From positions 1 to 64,000 of the forward strand of contig CANFNV010000007.1 in the NCBI GenBank assembly GCA_947448525.1: a stretch of 64,000 nt of DNA, given 5' to 3'. Origin of the DNA: Flavobacteriaceae bacterium. Its GTDB lineage: Bacteria; Bacteroidota; Bacteroidia; Flavobacteriales; Flavobacteriaceae. Under the pieces are notes generated by a model, which did no database searches, had not been told where the DNA came from, and saw nothing but the letters and a program-made list of their open reading frames with translations. How positions within the stretch are numbered: the stretch's first letter is position 1; each line of letters begins with the position of its first letter. Below are positions 35,644 through 45,293 of the stretch, piece after piece. Both the position numbers and the translations under genes were made by a program.

Positions 35644-36423
35644 ATGGCTACTACAAAAGAATTGAGCGTTGAAGAAAAATTAAGAGCGCTTTACGATTTA
35701 CAAATTATTGATACCCGAATTGACGAAATCAGAAATGTAAGAGGAGAACTTCCTCTAGAAGTAGATGATCTTGAAGATGAAGTAGCAGGATTGACTATTC
35801 GCTTAGACAAATTGCAAAGTGATTTAGTACAAATTGAAGACAATATAAAAACTAAAAAAGTTGCTATTGAAGATCACTCAGCCGCTATAAAAAGATATAC
35901 AGAACAACAAAAAGACGTTCGTAACAATAGAGAATTTAATGCTTTAACTAAAGAAGTTGAATTTCAAGAATTAGAAATTCAATTATCTGAAAAGCAAATT
36001 AAAGAAATGAAAGTTACTATTGAGCATAAAAAAGAAGTTATTTCAAATTCTAAAGATAAATTAGATCAAAAATCAACTCATTTAAAGCACAAAAAAGCAG
36101 AGTTAAATGATATTATGTCAGAAACTCAAAAGGAAGAAACTTTTTTACTTCAAAAATCATCAGAGTTCGAAGGACAAATTGAAGAACGATTACTAGCAGC
36201 ATATAAACGAATTCGTTCTAGTGTTAGAAATGGTTTAGCTGTTGTTTCTATTGAGCGTGGTGCTTCTGCGGGTTCATTCTTTACAATCCCTCCACAAATT
36301 CAAGTTGAAATTGCAGCAAGAAAAAAAATCATCACTGATGAACATTCAGGAAGGATTTTAGTTGACTCAACTCTTGCGGAAGAAGAAAGAGAAAAGATGG
36401 AAAAAATATTTGCAAAAATGTAA
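35644..36423 (+). CDS. Coiled-coil zinc-ribbon family protein lacking all cysteines
   Basis: A 259-residue protein with a long coiled coil (about 9-185) and the C-terminal region of the C4 zinc-ribbon (DUF164) family. Normally two CxxC pairs bind zinc there. Here the matching positions read GASAGSF (206-212) and TDEHSGRIL (231-239), and no cysteine occurs in the whole protein. The surrounding fold markers TIPPQIQ and GRIL are kept. It therefore cannot bind zinc through this site. It is coupled to the Nif3-like gene (3 bases between). A hairpin with a T-run follows. Function unknown; a complex with Nif3 is plausible. Confidence 0.83.
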   Translation: MATTKELSVEEKLRALYDLQIIDTRIDEIRNVRGELPLEVDDLEDEVAGLTIRLDKLQSDLVQIEDNIKTKKVAIEDHSAAIKRYTEQQKDVRNNREFNALTKEVEFQELEIQLSEKQIKEMKVTIEHKKEVISNSKDKLDQKSTHLKHKKAELNDIMSETQKEETFLLQKSSEFEGQIEERLLAAYKRIRSSVRNGLAVVSIERGASAGSFFTIPPQIQVEIAARKKIITDEHSGRILVDSTLAEEEREKMEKIFAKM

Positions 36424-36430
36424 TATCTGG

Positions 36431-36456
36431 AATCCCGATGTAATCGGGATTTTTTT
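36431..36456 (+). terminator. Terminator-like hairpin touching the next start codon
   Basis: AATCCCGAT (36431-36439) and ATCGGGATT (36443-36451) form a perfect stem with loop GTA, followed directly by T's up to 36456. The very next base begins the ATG of the alpha/beta hydrolase. It looks like the terminator of the Nif3/coiled-coil unit, but it could also act as a leader hairpin for the hydrolase. Confidence 0.78.
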
Positions 36457-37299
36457 ATGCAAAAAATCAATCAATTTATAGCAGCAAAAGGTATCGGTTT
36501 ATACATAAATTTATTGAGTTATGTATTTCCGAAAAGAGCATTCGAAGTAGCGTACCATTTTTTTAGTGTACCAAGAAAAGGAAAATTATACCCAAATAAT
36601 CTTCCTAATTTACTTCTAAATGCTGAAAAAATAAAATTATCATATAATGGACAATTTGATATACAAACATATATCTGGAAAGGAAATGATGATGTTGTTT
36701 TATTAGTACACGGCTGGGAAAGTAATTCAAATCGTTGGGGTAAACTTTTAGAGATATTATTGAAAACTGGAAAAACAATTATTGCAATTGACGCGCCAGC
36801 ACATGGATTGAGTAGTGGGGAAGAATTTAATGTGCCAACTTACGGAGAATTTATTAATCAAGCAGTGTTGAAATTTAATCCAAAAATTGCAATTGGTCAT
36901 TCAATTGGCGGAAATACGCTGGCCTATTTTCAATCGCATTTCAATCACAATTTTGAAAAAATGATACTTATTGGTACTCCATCGGATTTTAAAGTGATTT
37001 TGAATAATTACTTTTCACTTTTAGGTTTAAATACCCGTATATATAATTCATTTATCCATTATATTAAGAAACGGTTTGATATTACTATTGAAGATTTTTC
37101 AGCTTCAAATTTTTTAAAAACAACTATAATACCAGGTATAATAGTTCACGATATTGATGACAATATTGTGCTTCATAAGGAAGGAAAAAAAATAGCAAAA
37201 TCATGGAAAACAGCCGAATTTATTACAACAAAAGGTCTTGGTCACCGAATGCACGATGAATATTTATATCAAAGCATTTTAACTTTTATTGAAACTTAA
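36457..37299 (+). CDS. Cytoplasmic alpha/beta hydrolase
   Basis: A 280-residue serine hydrolase. The oxyanion strand is LLVHGWESNSNRW, followed by AIDAPAHGLSSG, the nucleophile elbow AIGHSIGGN, the acid region VHDIDDNIV and the catalytic histidine in GLGHRMHDE. No signal peptide is present, although the N-terminal helix is hydrophobic and may associate with the membrane. The substrate is unknown. The ATG stands immediately after the T-run of a hairpin, leaving no room for a normal leader. No alternative ATG exists before residue 160 or so, so the start is likely correct. Confidence 0.82.
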   Translation: MQKINQFIAAKGIGLYINLLSYVFPKRAFEVAYHFFSVPRKGKLYPNNLPNLLLNAEKIKLSYNGQFDIQTYIWKGNDDVVLLVHGWESNSNRWGKLLEILLKTGKTIIAIDAPAHGLSSGEEFNVPTYGEFINQAVLKFNPKIAIGHSIGGNTLAYFQSHFNHNFEKMILIGTPSDFKVILNNYFSLLGLNTRIYNSFIHYIKKRFDITIEDFSASNFLKTTIIPGIIVHDIDDNIVLHKEGKKIAKSWKTAEFITTKGLGHRMHDEYLYQSILTFIET

Positions 37300-37360
37300 T
37301 TGTCTTGTTATTTTGATACTATTGTAATTTATAATTGTGTAAATGATTTATTCAATAGTT

Positions 37361-39034
37361 TTAAGATAATCCAAAAATTTTGCCTTCATTGTCAATATCA
37401 ATTCTTTCAGAATTGGGAATTGCAGGTAAACCAGGCATGCGCATAACATCGCCAAGTAATGGTACAATAAACCCCGCGCCACTAGCTATTTCAAATTCGC
37501 GAACGGTGACAGAAAAATTAGTTGGACGGCCAATTAGATTTTCATTATCCGAAAAACTTGCAGGAGTTTTTGCCATACAAATTTGAAATTCATTAAATCC
37601 TAAGTCATTTATCATCTTCATTTGCGTTTTTGATTTTGAAGAAAATGCTACAGAATTTGCACCATAAATTTGGGTGGCAATCGTTTTTATTTTGTGTTCA
37701 ATAGAATCTGTTTTTTGGTATAACGGTTTGTAGTTGGATTTTCCGTTTTCAATTTCTTCGATTACTTTCTCTGCTAGGGAAGCAGCACCTTTTCCTCCGT
37801 TCACAAATGCGGTACTTACTATTGCAACAACTCCTTTGGTCAAACATAATTCTTTTAATTTTTTATATTCGGCTTGAGTATCATCTGGAAATGCATTGAT
37901 ACAAACTACAGGATTCAATCCAAATTGTTGCATATTTTCAATATGTTTTTCAAGATTGCAAAATCCTTTGGCGATAGCTTCTATATTTTCTATTTTAAAA
38001 TCTTCAGAGCTCAATCCAGCATGATGTTTAATAGCTCGAATTGTTGCTACTAGAACAACCGCATCGGGTTTCAATCCAGATTGTTCGCATTTGATATGAA
38101 GAAATTTCTCAGCTCCCAAGTCAGCTCCAAATCCAGCTTCAGTTACCACATAGTCCCCCAAAGATAGTGCCATTTTAGTGGCGATAATTGTATTGGTTCC
38201 TTGAGCAATACTGGCAAAAGGGCCTCCATGTAGTATTGCAGGATTTCCTTCTAAAGTTTGAACTAAATTTGGTTTCAAGGCATCTTTCAACAAAACAGCC
38301 ATTGCACCAACTACTTTTAAGTCGCGCGCAAAAATGGCTTTTCCATCCAAAGTTTTTCCCACGTATATATTTCCCAAGCGTAGTTTTAAATCTTCTAAAT
38401 CTTTGGACAAACATAATATTGCCATTACTTCCGAGGCAGGCGTAATATTAAAACCCTCTTCACGCATTGTGCCGTTGGTTTTTGCTCCCATACCAATAAT
38501 TATCTGACGAAGTGAACGGTCGTTCATATCCATTACCCGCTTCCATGCAATAGATTTTGGATCCAGATTAAGAGAGTATTTCAGATTTTGAAGATTATTA
38601 TCAATAACTGCCGAGAGCAAATTATTTGCTTTTTCAATGGCAGAAAAATCACCAGTGAAATGCAAATTGATGTCCTCCATAGGCAACATTTGTGCATACC
38701 CACCACCAGCAGCGCCACCTTTCATACCGAAAACAGGGCCTAGAGATGGTTCGCGTAAAGCGGCAATGGCTTTTTTACCAATATAATTCAATCCGTCGGT
38801 CAATCCTATAGACATTGTAGTTTTACCTTCACCATATTTAGTAGGAGATAGGGCAGAAACCAAAATCAGTTTTCCTTTAGGGTTTTCAGATTGAAGGAAT
38901 AGGGGTAATTTTGCTTTAAATTTGCCATAATATTCCAAATCGTCTTCTGGAATGTTAATTTTTTCAGCAATTAATCTTATGTGTTGTGTTGTAGCAGTTT
39001 GAGCAATCTCAATATCTGATGGGAATTGTGACAT
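37361..39034 (-). CDS. fhs: Formate-tetrahydrofolate ligase
   Basis: A 557-residue cytoplasmic enzyme making 10-formyl-tetrahydrofolate from formate, tetrahydrofolate and ATP. The P-loop region is SPTKYGEGKTT, followed by REPSLGPVFGMKGGAAGGGYAQ (cited in part: GPVFGMKGGAAGGGYAQ), FTGDFSAIEKANNLL, NGTMREEGFNITPASEVMA and GFGADLGAEKF. Length and motif order are standard. It supplies one-carbon units for purines and other products. It is transcribed alone, upstream of the parC terminator. Confidence 0.95.
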   Translation of the reverse strand: MSQFPSDIEIAQTATTQHIRLIAEKINIPEDDLEYYGKFKAKLPLFLQSENPKGKLILVSALSPTKYGEGKTTMSIGLTDGLNYIGKKAIAALREPSLGPVFGMKGGAAGGGYAQMLPMEDINLHFTGDFSAIEKANNLLSAVIDNNLQNLKYSLNLDPKSIAWKRVMDMNDRSLRQIIIGMGAKTNGTMREEGFNITPASEVMAILCLSKDLEDLKLRLGNIYVGKTLDGKAIFARDLKVVGAMAVLLKDALKPNLVQTLEGNPAILHGGPFASIAQGTNTIIATKMALSLGDYVVTEAGFGADLGAEKFLHIKCEQSGLKPDAVVLVATIRAIKHHAGLSSEDFKIENIEAIAKGFCNLEKHIENMQQFGLNPVVCINAFPDDTQAEYKKLKELCLTKGVVAIVSTAFVNGGKGAASLAEKVIEEIENGKSNYKPLYQKTDSIEHKIKTIATQIYGANSVAFSSKSKTQMKMINDLGFNEFQICMAKTPASFSDNENLIGRPTNFSVTVREFEIASGAGFIVPLLGDVMRMPGLPAIPNSERIDIDNEGKIFGLS

Positions 39035-39100
39035 TATAATTTGAATTTAATTTGAAGTAAAATTAATTGATTGGTTTGGAAATTAAAATAATATTTAAAT

Positions 39101-39140
39101 CAAAAAAAAACTACAAGATTGAGAAACCTTGCAGGTTTGA
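39101..39140 (-). terminator. Terminator of parC
   Basis: On the minus strand AAACCTGCAAG pairs imperfectly with CTTGTAGTTT (39108-39138) and is followed by nine T. It directly follows the parC stop codon. Confidence 0.6.
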
Positions 39141-39141
39141 T

Positions 39142-41874
39142 TTATTCTAATGATAATGTAATTTGTCCGTCATCATTCAATTCGGTTTGAATATTTTCAT
39201 CATCCCCTAATGATTCTATTGCTTCAATTTCTTCAATAATTTCTTCTGGTTCCTCATAAGGCAATGCGTCTAATAAATTCACTTGTTTTAATTTGTCAGC
39301 AGTCAATTGGTTTCCTAAAGCTTTAATTCCTTTTATGGTAATAAATTGCTCCATGTCAATTGTTTGATTGTCTTTTTGAACACCTTTTACTTTTGTGAAA
39401 ATAATTTCAGCAACGGGACGCCAATCAGTAGAAACAATTTCCAACTGTGATTTATCATGCTCGGTGATGAAAATTTCTTCTTTATTTTCATTTTCTACCA
39501 AGAAACGTTTGATAAAGTAGCGTTCTTTTTCGCCATCAAAATAAATACAAGAAATTGGTTTTTTAGGATTCCATTTCTCTAATACAATCATGTCTTCCTC
39601 GAAATGTGTTGTTAATTCGGGAATTATTGTTTTTAATTTTCCTGTTTGATTGATGATTAACAAGCGATCGTTCGGTCTAAATTCACCCAACAATTCCCCG
39701 CGTCCATCCACATTTAAACGTTGCACTGTGTCATCAAACCAAACTTTTCTTGGTCGTAAAGTAGAAATACCTTTCTCTTTCAATTCGATTTTTTTGATTG
39801 GATATTTGGTCACGGTATTGCCTCGAGATGCACGTCCTTTGATTGCAATATCTGTAAAATCAATATCCCATTTCAATTTCTTAACACTTCCTACTTGACG
39901 CAATAAAATAGTTACCACTTCGGCCTCACCATTAGGATTTGCAGAAAAATAGGAAACTTGCGAACCCGCTTTTTCTTGTGTTAAATCGTAAAATTTATCA
40001 CGCGTAACCCCTGAAACATTAAAACGTTTTATAAAAGTAGCACCATTTTTACCATCACGATAAATCATGTTGTAAATGGTTCTCTTATCATTTTTATCGA
40101 ATATGGCAATATGTATGATGTCTTTACCTACAAATTTTTTATCATCTACTTTAGAAATCATCATTTTTCCATCGCGTAAGAACACGATGACATCATCAAT
40201 ATCGGAACAATCGGCAACATATTCGTCTTTTTTCAAACCAGTTCCAAAAAAACCTTCTTCCTTGTTTACATAGAGTTTGGTGTTTCTTAAAACTACTTTA
40301 GTGGCTTCAATGTTTTCAAAACTTCGCAATTCTGTTTGGCGCTCGCGACCTTTTCCGTATTTCTCTTTTAGTCTAGCAAAATAGTCAATGGCAAAATCAA
40401 TTAGGTTGTCTAAATGATGCTGTACTTCTTTCATTTCGTCTTCCAATTTGGCAATAAAATCATCTGCTTTATCCGAATCGAAACGAGTGATACGAATCAT
40501 TGGAATTTGCGTTAATTTTTGCAAATCATCGTCTACAATTTCTCTTACAAATGATTTTGCAAAGGGCTCAAATCGTTTGTACATATATTCATAAAGCGAT
40601 TCTCTATCCGAGTACAATTTGAAATCGATATACATTTCTTCTCGAATGAAGATTTTTTCTAAAGTAGAGAAGTGCCATTTATTTTTAAGCTCTTCCAATT
40701 GAATTTCCAATTCCGCTTTCAACAATTGCACGGTTCGTTCTGTCGAAATTTTCAACATGGCAGATACGCCAATAAACAACGGTTTGTTGTCTTCAATCAC
40801 ACAACCTAAGGGAGCAACTGACGTTTCACATGCCGTAAATGCGTATAAAGCATCAATCGTTTTGTCGGGAGAAACTCCTGGAAATAAGTGAATTAAAATC
40901 TCAACTTCGGCAGCGGTATTGTCTTCAATTTTTTTGATTTTGATTTTCCCTTTTTCATTGGCTTTCAGAATACTATCAATCAAAGTTGAGGTGTTAGTAG
41001 AAAACGGAATTTGGGTAATTACCAAGGTTTGTTTGTCTAATTGTGATATTTTGGCACGAACACGAACACGTCCGCCTCTCACACCATCGTTATAATTCGA
41101 TATATCAGCAATTCCAGCTGTTTGAAAATCGGGGAATAAGGTAAACGGTTTTCCTTTTAATATTTTTACGGAAGCATCAATCAATTCATTAAAATTGTGA
41201 GGCAATACTTTAGTAGAAAGACCAACTGCAATTCCTTCAGCACCTTGAGCTAATAACAATGGGAACTTCACTGGAAGATTATTCGGTTCGGCACGACGTC
41301 CGTCGTATGACATTCCCCAATCCGTTATTTTTGGCGAATACAATACTTCTAAAGCAAATTTTGACAAACGTGCTTCAATATATCTTGAAGCAGCAGCACT
41401 ATCACCGGTTAGAATATTTCCCCAGTTTCCCTGACAGTCAATTAACAATTCTTTTTGACCAATTTGTACCATCGCATCACCAATACTCGCATCACCGTGC
41501 GGGTGGTACTGCATGGTGTGTCCAACGACATTGGCAACTTTGTTGTAACGACCGTCATCCAACTCTTTCAACGAGTGCATTATACGACGTTGTACGGGTT
41601 TAAAACCATCTTCAATTGCAGGTACCGCTCGCTCGAGGATAACGTAGGAAGCATAATCCAAAAACCAATCTTTGTACATTCCTGTAACTTTGGTGATGGT
41701 ATCTTCTGGATTCTCGTCGTTTTCATAAAAGTGATTCCCGCCAGTAGAAACGATGTCTTCAAAACCTTCGTCCATACTTCCGTTGTTGCTTGATTGCTCC
41801 GCCTGTTCGCCATAGTTTGAGTCGTCTAACTCGTCGTTAGTTTCTTCAAAGTTATCTTCTTCTTCGTCTTTCAT
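39142..41874 (-). CDS. parC: DNA topoisomerase IV subunit A
   Basis: A 910-residue subunit that cuts and rejoins DNA strands to separate linked chromosomes. An unusually acidic N-terminal tail (about 1-60, EEEDNFEETNDELDDSNYGE) precedes the core. The core has YKDWFLDYASYVILERAVP, the helix-turn-helix VVGHTMQYHPHGDASIGDA and the catalytic tyrosine in AAASRYIEAR. Then comes a C-terminal beta-pinwheel region (about 560-870). It is assigned to ParC rather than GyrA by its parE neighbour and the lack of a GyrA box. ATG is used; a TTG four codons earlier lies in a tandem repeat. Confidence 0.92.
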   Translation of the reverse strand: MKDEEEDNFEETNDELDDSNYGEQAEQSSNNGSMDEGFEDIVSTGGNHFYENDENPEDTITKVTGMYKDWFLDYASYVILERAVPAIEDGFKPVQRRIMHSLKELDDGRYNKVANVVGHTMQYHPHGDASIGDAMVQIGQKELLIDCQGNWGNILTGDSAAASRYIEARLSKFALEVLYSPKITDWGMSYDGRRAEPNNLPVKFPLLLAQGAEGIAVGLSTKVLPHNFNELIDASVKILKGKPFTLFPDFQTAGIADISNYNDGVRGGRVRVRAKISQLDKQTLVITQIPFSTNTSTLIDSILKANEKGKIKIKKIEDNTAAEVEILIHLFPGVSPDKTIDALYAFTACETSVAPLGCVIEDNKPLFIGVSAMLKISTERTVQLLKAELEIQLEELKNKWHFSTLEKIFIREEMYIDFKLYSDRESLYEYMYKRFEPFAKSFVREIVDDDLQKLTQIPMIRITRFDSDKADDFIAKLEDEMKEVQHHLDNLIDFAIDYFARLKEKYGKGRERQTELRSFENIEATKVVLRNTKLYVNKEEGFFGTGLKKDEYVADCSDIDDVIVFLRDGKMMISKVDDKKFVGKDIIHIAIFDKNDKRTIYNMIYRDGKNGATFIKRFNVSGVTRDKFYDLTQEKAGSQVSYFSANPNGEAEVVTILLRQVGSVKKLKWDIDFTDIAIKGRASRGNTVTKYPIKKIELKEKGISTLRPRKVWFDDTVQRLNVDGRGELLGEFRPNDRLLIINQTGKLKTIIPELTTHFEEDMIVLEKWNPKKPISCIYFDGEKERYFIKRFLVENENKEEIFITEHDKSQLEIVSTDWRPVAEIIFTKVKGVQKDNQTIDMEQFITIKGIKALGNQLTADKLKQVNLLDALPYEEPEEIIEEIEAIESLGDDENIQTELNDDGQITLSLE

Positions 41875-41877
41875 ATT

Positions 41878-41912
41878 AAAAGTCAAAAGTCAAAAGTCAA
41901 AAGTCAAAAGAC
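41878..41912. repeat. Heptamer tandem repeat in the parC leader
   Basis: AAAAGTC is repeated four times exactly (41878-41905) and once with one change (AAAAGAC, 41906-41912). On the minus strand the array runs up to three bases before the parC ATG, so it forms the translation leader between parE and parC. Slippage would move the start in 7-base steps relative to upstream sequence. Confidence 0.9.
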
Positions 41913-41973
41913 TTGAATATTGACTATCTATTTATTATTATTGATTTTACTTAATAATTACTATTAATTTAAG

Positions 41974-43833
41974 CTATTTTTCCACTAATTCTTTATCCAA
42001 TTCCACTTTCAAATTATTGATAATGAACGTTTGTCTATCTGGAGTATTTTTACCCATATAAAATTCTAACAAGGTTTCAATAGATGTCGCTTTATCCAAC
42101 ATTACAGGATCTAAACGAATGCTTTCTCCGATAAAATTCTTGAATTCATCGGGAGAAATTTCTCCCAATCCTTTAAATCGTGTGATTTCTGGTTTTGGTT
42201 TTAGCTTTTCGATGGCATCACGACGTTCTTCGTCAGAATAGCAATAAATAGTTTCTTTTTTATTTCGAACACGAAATAATGGCGTTTGTAAAATATATAA
42301 ATGACCTTCTTTGATCATTTCAGGGAAAAACTGTAAAAAGAAAGTGATTAGTAACAATCTAATATGCATTCCATCGACATCGGCATCGGTTGCAATTACA
42401 ATGTTGTTGTAACGCAAATCTTCGATGCTTTCTTCAATATCTAAAGCTGCTTGAAGCAAATTGAATTCTTCATTTTCATAGACAATTTTCTTCGACATTC
42501 CATAAGAATTCAAAGGTTTACCTCGCAAACTGAATACCGCTTGTGTATTTACATCACGGCTTTTGGTAATGGAACCCGAAGCAGAATCTCCCTCAGTGAT
42601 AAAAAGCGTACTTTCTAAACTTCTTGGATTTTTAGCATCAGTTAAATGCACCCGACAATCGCGCAGTTTTTTATTGTGTAAACTTGATTTCTTAGCTCGG
42701 TCTTTAGCCAATTTTCGAATTCCTGAAAGTTCTTTCCGTTCTCGTTCGGCTTGTAAAATTTTACGCAATAACAAATCGGAAATTTCTGGGTTTTTATGCA
42801 GAAAATTATCCAATTTAGTTGTTATAAAATCGTGAATAAACGTGCGAACTGTGGGGCCATTCGGACCAATATCATTCGATCCTAATTTGGTTTTGGTTTG
42901 CGATTCAAAAACGGGTTCTTCCACTTTAATGGAAACCGCCGAAACAATTGATTTTCTGATGTCCGAAGCTTCAAATCCTTTGTTGTAATATTCCCGAATG
43001 GTTTTTACAATAGCTTCCCGAAAGGCATTTAAGTGCGTTCCTCCTTGGGTTGTATTTTGCCCATTGACAAACGAATGGTATTCTTCTGAATATTGTGATT
43101 TGCTGTGTGTTAGTGCAATTTCAATATCGTCACCTTCTAGATGAACAATTGGATATTGCATATCTTCTTCTGTGATTGTTTCTTCTAATAAATCTTTTAA
43201 TCCAAATTCAGAAATGTATTTTTCACCGTTGAAATAAATCGATAAACCGCGATTTAAATAACAGTAATTTTTGAGCATTTTTATGATATACTCATTCCGA
43301 TATTTATAGTTTTTGAAAATTACCTCGTCAGCAATGAAAGCAACTTTAGTTCCTTTTCGTTTGGTTGATTCGACAATTTCTTCCTCTAAAACTAAATTTC
43401 CTTCCGAGAACTCGGCTGCTTTTTGTTGGTTATCACGAACTGATTCTACTCTAAAATAATTGGATAATGCGTTTACTGCTTTAGTACCAACACCGTTCAA
43501 ACCTACCGATTTTTTAAACGCTTTGGAATCGTATTTTCCTCCGGTATTCATTTTGGAAACAACGTCAACGACTTTACCAAGCGGAATTCCACGACCATAA
43601 TCACGAACAGTAACGAGCTTGTCTTTGATGGTTACTTCGATAACTTTTCCGGCACCCATCACAAATTCATCGATGCAGTTGTCAATTACCTCTTTTAAAA
43701 GAATGTAAATTCCATCATCTGGAGAAGAACCATCTCCGAGTTTACCAATATACATTCCGGGACGCATTCGGATGTGTTCTTTCCAGTCGAGGGAGCGGAT
43801 ATTGTCTTCGTCGTATTTAGTTTCGTCTACCAT
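41974..43833 (-). CDS. parE: DNA topoisomerase IV subunit B
   Basis: A 619-residue ATPase subunit partner of ParC. The GHKL ATPase has [29 protein letters not shown] and [14 protein letters not shown]. The transducer domain has the [10 protein letters not shown] region. The TOPRIM domain has [11 protein letters not shown] and [15 protein letters not shown]. The protein ends with [13 protein letters not shown] and a short tail. Size and layout are those of ParE and not the longer GyrB. It is upstream of parC on the same strand with an 99-base spacer that carries the heptamer array, so the pair is probably co-transcribed. Confidence 0.93.
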   Translation of the reverse strand: MVDETKYDEDNIRSLDWKEHIRMRPGMYIGKLGDGSSPDDGIYILLKEVIDNCIDEFVMGAGKVIEVTIKDKLVTVRDYGRGIPLGKVVDVVSKMNTGGKYDSKAFKKSVGLNGVGTKAVNALSNYFRVESVRDNQQKAAEFSEGNLVLEEEIVESTKRKGTKVAFIADEVIFKNYKYRNEYIIKMLKNYCYLNRGLSIYFNGEKYISEFGLKDLLEETITEEDMQYPIVHLEGDDIEIALTHSKSQYSEEYHSFVNGQNTTQGGTHLNAFREAIVKTIREYYNKGFEASDIRKSIVSAVSIKVEEPVFESQTKTKLGSNDIGPNGPTVRTFIHDFITTKLDNFLHKNPEISDLLLRKILQAERERKELSGIRKLAKDRAKKSSLHNKKLRDCRVHLTDAKNPRSLESTLFITEGDSASGSITKSRDVNTQAVFSLRGKPLNSYGMSKKIVYENEEFNLLQAALDIEESIEDLRYNNIVIATDADVDGMHIRLLLITFFLQFFPEMIKEGHLYILQTPLFRVRNKKETIYCYSDEERRDAIEKLKPKPEITRFKGLGEISPDEFKNFIGESIRLDPVMLDKATSIETLLEFYMGKNTPDRQTFIINNLKVELDKELVEK

Positions 43834-44059
43834 TTTTAAAAAATCGAGTTTAACTGCGTTCTGTTTGCTTTACATTTATTAGAACAAAGCTCCGTCTGCT
43901 AATTTAGTGTATTTTAAGGTGTTTTAAAATGATATTTATCAAAGTTATTAAGAATGTTTTTGACAATTTTTTTTATTTAAACAATTGAGAATAGAAAAGT
44001 GCAACTAGAATAGTTTTTGAAAATTTATCAGTATTTTAAATTTAAAATAGAAAATACAT

Positions 44060-44091
44060 CAAAAATAAAACCGCAAAATTTCTCTTGCGGC
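44060..44091 (-). terminator. Terminator of ychF
   Basis: CCGCAA (44071-44076) and TTGCGG (44085-44090) pair. The minus strand continues with TTTTATTTTTG, ending the ychF transcript before parE. Confidence 0.8.
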
Positions 44092-44123
44092 TAGTCTATT
44101 TTCTATTTTCTATTTCCTAAAAA

Positions 44124-45218
44124 CTAAACATTAAAACGGAAATGCATCACATCACCATCTTTAACGATGTATTCTTTTCCTTCGACTCTTAATTTTCCGG
44201 CTTCTTTTACTTTCGACTCCGAACCAAAATTGGAGAAATCTTCAAACGCAATTACTTCTGCACGAATGAATCCTTTTTCGAAATCGGTATGGATTACTCC
44301 AGCTGCTTTGGGCGCGGTATCTCCAATTGCAATAGTCCAAGCGCGAACTTCTTTAACTCCGGCCGTGAAATAGGTTTGTAATTTCAATAATTTATATGCA
44401 GCACGAATTAAAACAGCAGAACCCGGCTCAGTCAATCCCATATCTTCAAGGAAAACCTGACGCTCTTCGTAGCTTTCTAATTCTGTTATATCTGCTTCTG
44501 CACCAACTGAAAGTATAATTACTTCGGCATCTTCGTCTTTTACTAATTCACGAACTTGTTCTACATATTTGTTTCCGTTTACTGCCGAATTTTCATCTAC
44601 ATTACAAACATACAAAACGGGTTTATTGGTAATCAATTGAAAATCATCCATTAATTCAATTTCATCTTGATTTTGAGGTTCAACGGTTCTAGCCGATTTT
44701 GCTTGCAATAAATTTTCACGAATTCTATCTAAAAGTGCTTTTTCAACTTGTGCTTCTTTGTTTCCTGTTTTGGCTGCACGATTTACTTTTTCTAACCTTT
44801 TTTCAACAGTCTCCAAATCTTTCAATTGCAACTCAATATCTATAGTTTCTTTATCACGAATCGGATTTACATTTCCGTCAACATGAACGATATTGTCGTT
44901 ATCAAAGCAACGTAAAACATGAATTATAGCGTTACATTCTCTAATATTTGCAAGGAATTGATTTCCTAATCCTTCTCCTTTACTTGCTCCTTTAACCAAT
45001 CCCGCAATATCAACAATATCAACAGTTGCCATTTGAACTCGCTCTGGATTCACTAATTCTTCTAGACGAACAATTCTCGGATCGGGCACGTTTACTACTC
45101 CAATATTTGGCTCGATAGTACAAAAAGGAAAGTTAGCACTTTGTGCTTTAGCATTTGATAAACAATTAAATAAAGTTGATTTTCCAACGTTTGGCAATCC
45201 TACAATTCCTGCTTTCAT
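44124..45218 (-). CDS. ychF: Redox-regulated ATPase YchF (Obg-like)
   Basis: A 364-residue universally conserved P-loop protein of the OBG family that prefers ATP. G1 is GLPNVGKST, G3 is DIAGLVKGASKGEGLG and the specificity motif is the NVDE seen in YVCNVDENS, which replaces NKxD and explains ATP preference. A coiled-coil insertion (about 130-200) and a C-terminal TGS domain (EVRAWTIAIGD ... GKEYIVKDGDVMHFRF) complete it. It is linked to ribosome-associated stress responses in other bacteria. A well-formed promoter sits 26 bases upstream. Confidence 0.95.
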   Translation of the reverse strand: MKAGIVGLPNVGKSTLFNCLSNAKAQSANFPFCTIEPNIGVVNVPDPRIVRLEELVNPERVQMATVDIVDIAGLVKGASKGEGLGNQFLANIRECNAIIHVLRCFDNDNIVHVDGNVNPIRDKETIDIELQLKDLETVEKRLEKVNRAAKTGNKEAQVEKALLDRIRENLLQAKSARTVEPQNQDEIELMDDFQLITNKPVLYVCNVDENSAVNGNKYVEQVRELVKDEDAEVIILSVGAEADITELESYEERQVFLEDMGLTEPGSAVLIRAAYKLLKLQTYFTAGVKEVRAWTIAIGDTAPKAAGVIHTDFEKGFIRAEVIAFEDFSNFGSESKVKEAGKLRVEGKEYIVKDGDVMHFRFNV

Positions 45219-45243
45219 TTTACGTTTTATTTTTAAAAGTGTG

Positions 45244-45274
45244 CAAATATAGTCTAATAAAAATTAAGTTACAA
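45244..45274 (-). promoter_or_regulatory. Bacteroidota-type promoter of ychF
   Basis: On the minus strand TTG (45272-45274), a 20-base spacer and TATATTTG (45244-45251) match the consensus. The transcript would start about 19 bases before the ychF ATG. Confidence 0.6.
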
Positions 45275-45293
45275 AAGCATTAAATGGATAGAA

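Noticed and set aside
41474..41793. Open frames opposite parC
   Set aside because: They are shadows of a conserved housekeeping gene with no features of their own.
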